Shown here piece after piece: positions 1-6,384 of a stretch of DNA of 11,090 nucleotides (the first letter of the stretch is position 1; every line of letters begins with the position of its first letter). This DNA comes from Saccharicrinis sp. UBA6048 (GTDB lineage Bacteria > Bacteroidota > Bacteroidia > Bacteroidales > Marinilabiliaceae). The stretch spans positions 1-11,090 of the forward strand of contig DIYS01000183.1 in assembly GCA_002429115.1 (NCBI GenBank), written 5' to 3'. The notes under the pieces are model-generated. The model was not told the DNA's origin. It made no database searches and saw only the letters and a program-made list of their open reading frames with translations. The translations under genes were made by a program, and so were the position numbers.

Positions 1-105
1 GTTTTTTGGGAGATGGTCAATTATTTTAATTGTTGAATTTGACAGTTATTTAAGTGTTTGAAAAAAATAAACTTTCTATTCACCTGAAAAACTTACGGAC
101 TATTA

Positions 106-113
106 TAAATTTG
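106..113 (+). promoter_or_regulatory. Bacteroidota -7 promoter element of nadB
   Basis: TAAATTTG matches the Bacteroidota -7 consensus TAnnTTTG exactly. Transcription would begin a few bases downstream, near 119-121, leaving a leader of about 15 nt before the ATG at 136. I see no clear -33 TTTG at the usual 19-21 bp upstream, so only half of the promoter is supported. The upstream bases 1-105 are AT-rich and hold a small perfect inverted repeat (CAATTA at 18-23, TAATTG at 27-32) with no evident role. Confidence 0.6.
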
Positions 114-135
114 CATATTGTACAAAGATTTCCTG

Positions 136-1707
136 ATGAGACGAGAATATGATTTTTTAGTAATAGGTTCGGGCATTGCCGGATTAAGTTACGCGCTGAA
201 GGTAGCTGATTTTGGTTCTGTTGCTGTGGTAAGTAAAACTGAACTAAAGGAAACAAACACAGCTTATGCACAGGGAGGCATTTCATCTGTAATGTATGAG
301 CCTGATTCGTTTGAAAAGCATATAGAAGATACTTTAATTGCGGGTGATGGAGTTTGTGATATTAAGGCCGTTAAAAAGGTTATAGAAGAAGCTCCGGAAC
401 AAATTCAGCAATTGTTAGATTGGGGAACAAATTTCGATAAAAAAGATGATGGGCTATTTGATCTGCATCGTGAAGGAGGTCACTCAGAACATCGAATTCT
501 ACATCATAAAGATAATACAGGCGCTGAGATACAACGTGCGTTGATTGAGTCAATAAAGAAGCATCCTTCTATTTCAGTTTTTGAAAACCACTTTGCTGTT
601 GATGTAATTACACAACACCATTTGGGGCGAGTTACAGAGCCATGGATGCGTGATATAGAATGCTATGGCGCCTATATTCTAAACAAATATACAGGCAAGG
701 TTGATACGTTTTTAGCGAAAACAACCATGATGGCTTCCGGTGGTATTGGAAGTGTCTATCAAACTACAACGAATCCATTAATTGCTACTGGTGATGGTGT
801 TGCCATGGTTTTCAGGGCAAAAGGAATTATTGATAATATGGAGTTCGTTCAGTTTCATCCAACGGCCTTATATAATTTATCTGAACGACCATCTTTTCTG
901 ATTACTGAAGCTATGCGTGGCTACGGTGGTATTTTACGCCGTCAAAACGGCGAAGAATTTATGGAAGAGTATGATGAACGTGGATGTTTAGCGCCGCGGG
1001 ACATTGTAGCTAGGGCGATAGATAATGAACTGAAGAATAGGGGGGAAGAGTTTGTTTACCTGGATGTTACTCATAAGCCAGCTGAAGAAACTAAAAAGCA
1101 TTTTCCGAATATATTTAAGAAATGTTTGTCATTAGGCATAGATATTACTAAAGATATGATTCCGGTTGTGCCTGCTGCACATTATTTATGCGGAGGAATC
1201 AAAACTGATTTAAAAGGGCGGAGTTCAATCATCAATTTGTATGCGGCTGGCGAGTGTGCTTGCAGTGGTTTGCACGGTGCTAATCGTTTAGCAAGTAATT
1301 CATTAATAGAGGCTTTGGTGTTTTCAAATGCAGCAGCACTTGATGCGGGTGAAAAGGTTAATAGTATTGAATTTAATCATCGCATACCGGAATGGAACGA
1401 TGAAGGAACGTCCCATCCTGAGGAGATGATTCTGATAACGCAGTCGAACAAAGAGGTGCAGCAAATTATGAGCAAATACGTAGGTATTGTTCGCTCAAGA
1501 ATCAGGTTGAACCGCGCCTATGATCGACTCGAAGTATTGTATCGGGAGACGGAAGCTTTATTCCAGGATTCGAAAGTTTCGGAGAAAATATGCCATTTGC
1601 GAAATAAGATTAATGTGGGTTATTTAATTATCAAAATGGCTCGTAAGCGCAAGGAAAGCAGGGGGTTGCACTATAATATCGATTTCCCGGATAAACTGGA
1701 TAATTAA
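136..1707 (+). CDS. nadB: L-aspartate oxidase (NadB)
   Basis: Flavoenzyme that oxidises L-aspartate to iminoaspartate, which NadA condenses with dihydroxyacetone phosphate to quinolinate for NAD synthesis; cytoplasmic. From ATG 136 it is 523 aa, normal for the family. The FAD-binding Rossmann motif GSGIAG is at residues 11-16, followed by the family signatures NTAYAQGG and HREGGHSEHRILHH. The active-site set lines up with E. coli NadB, with the E. coli numbers from memory: Q239 and H241 in QFHPTALY (Q242/H244), R288 in APRDIVARA (R290), H349 in PAAHYLCGG (H351), and R384 in HGANRLASNS (R386). The C-terminal RGLHYN motif is present. A TTG at 118 lies in frame six codons upstream, but the -7 element at 106-113 places the transcript start at or after it and residue 1 at 136 fits the family N-terminus, so ATG 136 is chosen. 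nadA and nadC are not in the window, so nadB sits alone, followed on the same strand by the glycosyltransferases. Confidence 0.96.
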   Translation: MRREYDFLVIGSGIAGLSYALKVADFGSVAVVSKTELKETNTAYAQGGISSVMYEPDSFEKHIEDTLIAGDGVCDIKAVKKVIEEAPEQIQQLLDWGTNFDKKDDGLFDLHREGGHSEHRILHHKDNTGAEIQRALIESIKKHPSISVFENHFAVDVITQHHLGRVTEPWMRDIECYGAYILNKYTGKVDTFLAKTTMMASGGIGSVYQTTTNPLIATGDGVAMVFRAKGIIDNMEFVQFHPTALYNLSERPSFLITEAMRGYGGILRRQNGEEFMEEYDERGCLAPRDIVARAIDNELKNRGEEFVYLDVTHKPAEETKKHFPNIFKKCLSLGIDITKDMIPVVPAAHYLCGGIKTDLKGRSSIINLYAAGECACSGLHGANRLASNSLIEALVFSNAAALDAGEKVNSIEFNHRIPEWNDEGTSHPEEMILITQSNKEVQQIMSKYVGIVRSRIRLNRAYDRLEVLYRETEALFQDSKVSEKICHLRNKINVGYLIIKMARKRKESRGLHYNIDFPDKLDN

Positions 1708-1724
1708 GTACGGCTTTGCTTTTT

Positions 1725-1763
1725 AACCTGATTTTGATTTAAATTTTACGTCAAATTCAGGTT
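1725..1763 (+). terminator. Possible weak terminator hairpin after nadB
   Basis: AACCTGATTTTGA (1725-1737) pairs with TCAAATTCAGGTT (1751-1763) as a 13-bp stem with one mismatch and a 13-nt loop. It begins 18 bases after the nadB stop. No run of T follows directly: the next bases are ATTGACTAG, and TTTTT comes only about 18 nt later. It could be a leaky terminator or a processing/attenuation hairpin between nadB and the glycosyltransferase genes. Confidence 0.4.
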
Positions 1764-1802
1764 ATTGACTAGAATTGTTATTTTTATAGCCGGAAAAAAA
1801 TC

Positions 1803-1817
1803 AGGACGGCTAAATTG
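1803..1817 (+). promoter_or_regulatory. Ribosome binding site supporting a TTG start
   Basis: AGGA at 1803-1806 lies 8 nt before TTG 1815-1817. No in-frame ATG occurs before the conserved glycine-rich N-terminus, and the next methionine is residue 137, deep in the domain. The site and the conserved MKILQIN start together fix the TTG as the initiation codon. Confidence 0.6.
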
Positions 1818-3089
1818 AAAATCTTACAAATTAACAAAACCGACATTGGTGGAGGTGCTGCTGTTGCTGCTAAGCGACTTAATAGTGCCCTGCTATCAAA
1901 TGGCTACGATTCTAAACTTCTCGTGCAGGATGCACGAAGTTCTGAAGGTGGTGTTTATCCTGTTGATAGTTCGGTATTTAGCAAGCAGTTGTCTCATTTT
2001 CATAAATCAAAAGAGCATCTGTCTTTTATACCATATGAACGTAATGCTATTGCCCGGAAATCATTTTCATGTGCATCACAAGGCATTGATATTAGTGATC
2101 ATCCGTTAGTTAAGGAAGCCGATATTCTGCATTTGCATTGGATTAATGATGGTTTTCTGTCGCTTAAAACGCTTGGAAAACTATTTGCTTTGGGCAAACC
2201 AGTTGTATGGACACAGCATGACATGTGGAGTTTTACCGGAGGTTGCCACTTTGCCGGTACTTGTCTTGAGTTTCTCGAATTTTGTTCCTATTGTCCATTT
2301 TTGCGTAAGTCAGGAAAGAAAGATTTATCAGCACGTTTGTTTGCACAGAAGCGAAAAATATATGGTGACTCCAATTTAAGTATTGTTACATGTAGTAAGT
2401 GGTTACGGACTCTTTCTCAGGAGAGTAAATTATTGAGGAGAAAAGATTTTTATAATATACCGAATCCAATAGATACGGATCTTTATAAGCCTGGCAATAA
2501 AGAAAAAGCAAGGTTGAATCTCGGTTTGCCAACGAATAAAAAGTTAATACTTTTTGGAGCAGATGACTTAAATGATCCACGAAAAGGGTTCAGGTATTTA
2601 ATTGAGGCACTAAGCATATTAGGGGAAAACTTCCCGGCGATTTTGGATAGTACGGAGTTGGTATCGTTTGGGAAGATTAATAAGCAGATTGTGAAGCATC
2701 TGCCATTCAAACTACATTCTTTTAAATACGTTGTTGATCCGCAAAAGCTTGTTGATATTTATAATGCGGCAGATTGCTATGTGCTGCCCTCTTTGCAGGA
2801 TAACCTGCCAAATACGATTATGGAATCAATGGCATGTGGTACGCCGGTGGTAGGTTTCAGTATAGGAGGCGTCCCAGAAATGGTGACTCACAATGAGTCG
2901 GGTTACCTGGCAGAAGTAAAAAATTCATTAAGTTTGGCTACAGGAATTTATCATACCTTGTTTGTTGGTGATATATCTCAATTGGAGAACAATGCTCGTA
3001 TGAGTGCAGTAAGTCAATTCGCTGAGAAAACTGTTGTTGATCAATATGTGGAGGTGTATAAATCTCTTCTTAAAAGGAAAACTATTTGA
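1815..3089 (+). CDS. GT4-family glycosyltransferase, WcaC-like
   Basis: GT-B fold retaining glycosyltransferase of family GT4, 424 aa, probably adding a sugar from a nucleotide donor to a lipid-linked polysaccharide intermediate at the inner face of the membrane; donor and acceptor cannot be read. The N-terminal acceptor domain opens with the glycine-rich loop IGGGAAVAA (11-19) and has HLHW (106-109) and HDMW (135-138). A four-cysteine motif C144-x5-C150-x6-C157-x2-C160 follows. The C-terminal donor domain has the RKGF patch (256-259) and ESMACGTPVV (337-346). The usual E-x7-E motif is D329-x7-E337, as I recall for colanic-acid WcaC, which also has HDHW and the same cysteine spacing. Start is TTG. 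The stop overlaps the next gene by 4 bp (TTGA), and that gene is a paralogue. No promoter of its own is obvious in the 107-bp gap after nadB. Confidence 0.88.
   Translation: MKILQINKTDIGGGAAVAAKRLNSALLSNGYDSKLLVQDARSSEGGVYPVDSSVFSKQLSHFHKSKEHLSFIPYERNAIARKSFSCASQGIDISDHPLVKEADILHLHWINDGFLSLKTLGKLFALGKPVVWTQHDMWSFTGGCHFAGTCLEFLEFCSYCPFLRKSGKKDLSARLFAQKRKIYGDSNLSIVTCSKWLRTLSQESKLLRRKDFYNIPNPIDTDLYKPGNKEKARLNLGLPTNKKLILFGADDLNDPRKGFRYLIEALSILGENFPAILDSTELVSFGKINKQIVKHLPFKLHSFKYVVDPQKLVDIYNAADCYVLPSLQDNLPNTIMESMACGTPVVGFSIGGVPEMVTHNESGYLAEVKNSLSLATGIYHTLFVGDISQLENNARMSAVSQFAEKTVVDQYVEVYKSLLKRKTI
3075..3088 (+). promoter_or_regulatory. Ribosome binding site and TTGA stop/start overlap
   Basis: AGGA at 3075-3078 lies 7 nt before TTG 3086-3088. 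The preceding gene stops at TGA 3087-3089, so stop and start share TTGA, the TTG counterpart of the common ATGA overlap. The next in-frame methionine is residue 27, which would remove the conserved KVLFIN strand and GGAA loop. The TTG start is therefore well supported and suggests translational coupling. Confidence 0.65.
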
Positions 3090-4354
3090 AAGTTCTTTTT
3101 ATAAATAAAACCTATTCAAAAGGAGGAGCGGCCATTGCGGCTCGCCAAATTGCTGAATCTGTTATGCATGCCGGTGCTGATGTGAGATTTTTGGTTCAGG
3201 GTGAACCTGATGTCGTTGTTCCCGGATTAAAAGCAACCTGTAAAGGGGCACTGGGTAAAATGAGGGAAATAGGCCTCTTTTTAGCTGAAAGGGTTTTGTT
3301 TTTGAACAAAGAGAAATCAAAGGAATTGCGCTATGCTTTTTCTCCGGCCTTTGCAGGTCAGGATATATCAACTGATAAATTAATTAAGTGGTGTGATATT
3401 ATTCATATACATTGGTTTAATCAGGGATTTTTGTCTGCTTCAGGTCTTCAAAAGATACTTGAGTCTGGAAAGCCAATTGTTTGGACTTTACACGATATGT
3501 GGGCATTCACGGGTGGATGTCATTATGCATGGGATTGCATGAATTATCTGGAGCAATGCGGGCAATGCCAGTTTTTAAAGTCACCATCACCAAAGGATTT
3601 ATCAAATAAAATTTGGCTTAAGAAATCACAGTTCTATCCATCGGCGAAATTGACTTTTGTCCCTGTGGGTAAGTGGCTGGGCAATATTGCTCTATCAAGT
3701 TCGTTAGGGAAGCACATTTCACAACAGGTAATTTACAATCCGATCGACTTAAATGTGCTTCAGCCAATTAAGCAGGAGTTGGCACGAAAAAGTTTGAAAT
3801 TTGATCCTGATGTTACGTATGTATTGTTTGGTGCTTCACGCATTGATGATCGAATAAAAGGACTTAATTATTTGATTGATGCAATTGAGTATATAAAGAA
3901 TAAGTTCAAGCTTGTTGTATTTGGTGGTAAGCCTAAGTTTCGCCTTGATATTATTGATCATTTACCTGTGGAGGTTATTTACTTGGGGCATGTTACCAAA
4001 GAAGAGCAGCAAAGAGTTTACTCAGCTTGTGATGTCACCTGTGTGCCATCCGAGTATGAAACTTTTGGATTGGTAGCGGCTGAATCTATGGCATGTGGAA
4101 CGCCAGTGGTGGCATTTGATAACAGTGGAGTGGCTGAAATTGTCGATCACCATCGAAACGGGTATTTGGCAGAATTCAGATCGTCAGAAGATTTGGCGAA
4201 AGGAATTGATTGGGTATTGGATTATAAGGATCAACAACTTCTGCGAGAGGCAGCACGTCAAAAAATTGTTGATACCTTTGCTGAAGATAAAATAGGTCAA
4301 CAGTATTTTGATTTATACAACAGGGTGTTGACAAATGGCACAAATGATGAATAA
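3086..4354 (+). CDS. GT4-family glycosyltransferase, paralogue of the preceding gene
   Basis: A second GT-B/GT4 glycosyltransferase, 422 aa, started at TTG. It is clearly related to the upstream gene along its length: GGAAIAAR loop (13-20), HIHW (107-110), HDMW (136-139), and C145-x5-C151-x6-C158-x2-C161 with spacing identical to the neighbour. The donor-binding half has IKGL (257-260) and a canonical E325-x7-E333 motif in the run ETFGLVAAE, followed by SMACGTPVV. The upstream copy has D in place of the first E, so the two probably differ in donor sugar or linkage. The arrangement suggests an old tandem duplication with later specialisation. It overlaps its neighbours by 4 bp upstream and up to 20 bp downstream, so the three glycosyltransferases form one translational unit. 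Exact sugar specificity is unknown. Confidence 0.88.
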   Translation: MKVLFINKTYSKGGAAIAARQIAESVMHAGADVRFLVQGEPDVVVPGLKATCKGALGKMREIGLFLAERVLFLNKEKSKELRYAFSPAFAGQDISTDKLIKWCDIIHIHWFNQGFLSASGLQKILESGKPIVWTLHDMWAFTGGCHYAWDCMNYLEQCGQCQFLKSPSPKDLSNKIWLKKSQFYPSAKLTFVPVGKWLGNIALSSSLGKHISQQVIYNPIDLNVLQPIKQELARKSLKFDPDVTYVLFGASRIDDRIKGLNYLIDAIEYIKNKFKLVVFGGKPKFRLDIIDHLPVEVIYLGHVTKEEQQRVYSACDVTCVPSEYETFGLVAAESMACGTPVVAFDNSGVAEIVDHHRNGYLAEFRSSEDLAKGIDWVLDYKDQQLLREAARQKIVDTFAEDKIGQQYFDLYNRVLTNGTNDE

Positions 4355-5099
4355 ACCACTCATTTCAATTATAACCATCGTATTTAATGGTAAGGATACA
4401 CTTCAAAAAACCATTGATAGTATTGCCTGTCAGTCATATTTTAATATTGAATATATTATAATAGACGGAGCTTCAAGTGATGGAACTATTGATTTAATTA
4501 AAACAAATAATATTGCTGTATCAAAATATATTAGTGAGCCTGATGATGGTTTGTATGATGCGATGAACAAAGGTCTCAAATTAGCAACAGGAGACTATGT
4601 TTGGTTTATTAATTCCGGTGATGAAATTTATAATAGTGAAACGGTTGCTACTTTTGTCGATGGATTTAGTGAACAGTGGCCGGATGTTATTTACGGCGAT
4701 ACGGTTATGATAGATGAAGTAGGCAATGAAATAGGAGAGAGGCGCTTGCAACCACCTTTAAATCTCACCTGGAAAGACTTTAAAAATGGGATGTTGGTCA
4801 GCCATCAATCCATTCTTGTGTCAACACGTATTGCCCAACTGTATAATACCAGGTATCGATTTTCTGCCGATTTTGAATGGTGCCTTCAGGCGCTTAAGGA
4901 TGCACAAAATATTTACAATTCAGGTTTGATCCTATCGCGCTTCTTAGATGGGGGTTTAACTAAGCAAAACATTGTTCCGGGACTAAGAGAGCGCTTTGAT
5001 ATAATGAGGCGCTATTTTGGCCTAATACCGACCATTCTTAAGCATATCCCAATTGGCATCCGTTTCTTTTGGTATGTTCTTCGTAATAAGCGATTTTAA
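4335..5099 (+). CDS. GT2-family glycosyltransferase, WcaE-like
   Basis: GT-A fold inverting glycosyltransferase of family GT2, 254 aa. It starts ISIITIVFNG (10-19), then has nucleotide-binding DGASSDGT (44-51) and the highly conserved SEPDDGLYDAMNKG (67-80). The NSGDE run (93-97) stands where the metal-binding DxD is in other GT2 enzymes. SHQ (156-158) and SADFEW (177-182), the likely acceptor/catalytic-base region, follow. The same blocks occur in colanic-acid WcaE as I remember it. A hydrophobic, basic C-terminal segment (about 218-249) may hold it at the membrane. Possible starts are ATG 4335, 4344 and 4347. AGGGTG at 4322-4327 is 7 nt before 4335 and favours it, while MNKPLIS from 4347 also fits the family. 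It overlaps the preceding gene by 20 bp (8 bp if it starts at 4347). Its stop is separated by a single base from the stop of the convergent aroF gene. Confidence 0.88.
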   Translation: MAQMMNKPLISIITIVFNGKDTLQKTIDSIACQSYFNIEYIIIDGASSDGTIDLIKTNNIAVSKYISEPDDGLYDAMNKGLKLATGDYVWFINSGDEIYNSETVATFVDGFSEQWPDVIYGDTVMIDEVGNEIGERRLQPPLNLTWKDFKNGMLVSHQSILVSTRIAQLYNTRYRFSADFEWCLQALKDAQNIYNSGLILSRFLDGGLTKQNIVPGLRERFDIMRRYFGLIPTILKHIPIGIRFFWYVLRNKRF

Positions 5100-5100
5100 G

Positions 5101-6150
5101 TTACTTTTTTAACTTATTCCTTAAATCTCTCAAAATCGTTTCTGTTTCTTCCCACCCGATGCATTCATCAGTGATGGAAACGCCATACTTTAGAGTTGAA
5201 GTGTCTTTTGTAAGCTTTTGACAACCATGGTTTAAATTACTTTCAATCATGACGCCCATTATGGATTCATTACCATTGGTAAGTTGATTGGCAATATCGT
5301 CAAGAACTTTTGATTGGTTAGAAGCTTTTTTACCACTATTGGCATGACTGCAATCCACCATTATCCGTGGCTCAAGGCCTGCTTTGCGAAGTTCGTTTTC
5401 GTAGGTTTCAATGTGTTCTGCTGAGTAATTTGGCTCTTTACCACCTCTAAGAATGATGTGAGAGTTTGGGTTGCCTTTAGTTTTTACAACCGCTACTTTC
5501 CCTTCTGGATTAATACTGACAAAGTTGTGAGGTGAAGCAACTGATTCGCGAGCGTGAATGGCTATGTCAATACTTCCTTTTGTGCCATTTTTAAATCCAA
5601 CAACAGAAGATAAACCACTGGCCATGTTTCTGTGACTTTGCGATTCAGTTGTACGGGCACCAATGGCTGTCCATGAAAACATATCCTGAATATATTGAGG
5701 AGTAACAATGTCCAATGCCTCTCCGGCAGCTGGAAGTCCAATATTTGCCACGTGAAGGAGTAATTCTCGCGCCATTTTTAAACCATCTTCAACATTGCAG
5801 CTGTTATCCAAATATGGATCATTCATTAAGCCTTGCCAGCCAACCGTAGTGCGTGGTTTTTCAAAATAAACACGCATCACCAGGTAGAGTGTATCGCTGA
5901 CTTCATCAGCCAGTTTTTTTAGTTTTAGTGCGTATTCTTTAGCCGCCTCAATATCATGAATAGAGCAAGGGCCTACAACCACCAATAAGCGCTTATCTTT
6001 TCTGTGAAGAATGCGCTTAACGGTATTTTGTCCATCTAATATAGTTTTTGTAGTATGGTCAGTAAGCGGATATAATCGCTTGAGTTCATCTGGCGTAATA
6101 ATTGGCACCTCTTCAAATACATTGAGGTTTTCAATACGTAAGTCTGTCAT
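5101..6150 (-). CDS. aroF: 3-deoxy-7-phosphoheptulonate (DAHP) synthase, class I
   Basis: Condenses phosphoenolpyruvate with erythrose 4-phosphate to DAHP, the first step of the shikimate pathway to aromatic amino acids; cytoplasmic, metal-dependent. The 349-aa protein matches E. coli AroF/AroG/AroH (class I-alpha) end to end. GPCSIHD (60-66) holds metal ligand C62; other ligands by alignment are H269 (DCSHANS), E303 (MIES) and D328 (SITDECIGWE). Substrate residues are in MRVYFEKPRTTVGW (92-105), GARTTES with R166, GFKNGT with K187, and ILRGGKEPNYS with R235. P151 and S181 match feedback-site positions of AroG (P150, S180 from memory), so inhibition by an aromatic amino acid is likely, but I cannot tell Tyr, Phe or Trp type. 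Several blocks (VSDTLYLVMRVYF, MVDCSHANS) are closest to AroF, so the symbol is provisional. It is transcribed alone: ilvE upstream has its own terminator, and its promoter is about 20 bp before the ATG. Confidence 0.95.
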   Translation of the reverse strand: MTDLRIENLNVFEEVPIITPDELKRLYPLTDHTTKTILDGQNTVKRILHRKDKRLLVVVGPCSIHDIEAAKEYALKLKKLADEVSDTLYLVMRVYFEKPRTTVGWQGLMNDPYLDNSCNVEDGLKMARELLLHVANIGLPAAGEALDIVTPQYIQDMFSWTAIGARTTESQSHRNMASGLSSVVGFKNGTKGSIDIAIHARESVASPHNFVSINPEGKVAVVKTKGNPNSHIILRGGKEPNYSAEHIETYENELRKAGLEPRIMVDCSHANSGKKASNQSKVLDDIANQLTNGNESIMGVMIESNLNHGCQKLTKDTSTLKYGVSITDECIGWEETETILRDLRNKLKK

Positions 6151-6164
6151 GATATTGATAATTG

Positions 6165-6251
6165 AGGCGTAAAGGTAGTAATAGATTATTAGACTTTTAG
6201 ACGATAGATTTATAAATGAATAATTTCTCTCATAAGCTACACTTTACGCCT
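6165..6251. repeat. Imperfect inverted repeat over the aroF promoter
   Basis: AGGCGTAAAGGTAG (6165-6178) is the reverse complement of CTACACTTTACGCCT (6237-6251) apart from one bulged A. AATT on the outer side of each arm (6160-6163 and 6252-6255) can extend the pairing past one bulged G, for about 18 paired bases. The 58-nt loop carries the TAGAY repeats. One arm contains the proposed aroF -7 element. It could be a protein-binding pair or the remnant of a duplicated promoter; function unknown. Confidence 0.5.
6170..6177 (-). promoter_or_regulatory. Likely -7 promoter element of aroF
   Basis: On the minus strand TACCTTTA matches TAnnTTTG except for the last base. It lies 19 bp before the aroF ATG, giving a leader of roughly 13 nt. 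Two nearby inverted-repeat systems place one repeat arm over this element and a group of TAGAY repeats directly upstream, where a -33 element or an operator would be. Confidence 0.5.
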
Positions 6252-6380
6252 AATTCAGTATTGGAATGGTAGAATGCCACTAATAGTTGTGCTTCGAGAT
6301 AATGTGTGGATGTAAAAAATGGGTTTCGTATAACGAAACCCATTTTTATATTTCTATTAGTCTATAGTCTAATAATCTAT
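6181..6380. repeat. 15-bp inverted repeat pair built of TAGAY units
   Basis: ATAGATTATTAGACT at 6181-6195 is exactly repeated in reverse complement at 6366-6380. Inward of both arms weaker similarity continues (TAGAC, ATAGA, TATAAA), so the arms are about 35-40 bp with gaps. Each arm is a string of degenerate 7-8 bp units TAGAC/TAGAT: at 6182, 6190, 6198 and 6205 on the plus strand, and about five units on the minus strand in 6352-6386. I see no clear flanking duplication of a target site and no coding sequence between the arms, so this is not shown to be a mobile element. Confidence 0.55.
6315..6347 (-). terminator. Rho-independent terminator of ilvE (works in both directions)
   Basis: AAAAATGGGTTTCGT (6315-6329) pairs perfectly with ACGAAACCCATTTTT (6333-6347): a 15-bp stem and a three-base ATA loop. 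On the minus strand the stem ends in a run of six T (complement of 6314-6319), 38 bp past the ilvE stop, so it terminates ilvE. The T run on the plus strand makes it symmetrical, though no plus-strand gene ends here. Confidence 0.9.
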
Positions 6381-6384
6381 AGGT

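Noticed and set aside
118..135. TTG start for nadB giving six extra residues
   Set aside because: It lies at the expected transcription start of the 106-113 promoter element, and family alignment begins at MRREYDFLVIGSG from ATG 136.
1779..1786. TATTTTTA as a promoter for the glycosyltransferase genes
   Set aside because: One base off TAnnTTTG but with no -33 element at proper spacing, in AT-rich DNA where such matches are common.
1815..5099. A capsule synthesis gene cluster
   Set aside because: Only three glycosyltransferase genes are present; no export, polymerase or sugar-nucleotide genes are visible, so only the individual enzymes are called.
6216..6272. 18-codon plus-strand reading frame in the aroF-ilvE spacer (MNNFSHKLHFTPNSVLEW)
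   Set aside because: No ribosome site, no promoter and no recognisable feature; too short to support.
6181..6380. Insertion sequence or MITE defined by the TAGAY inverted repeats
   Set aside because: No transposase, no flanking target duplication that I can see and only one copy in the window, so it is kept as a repeat and not called mobile.
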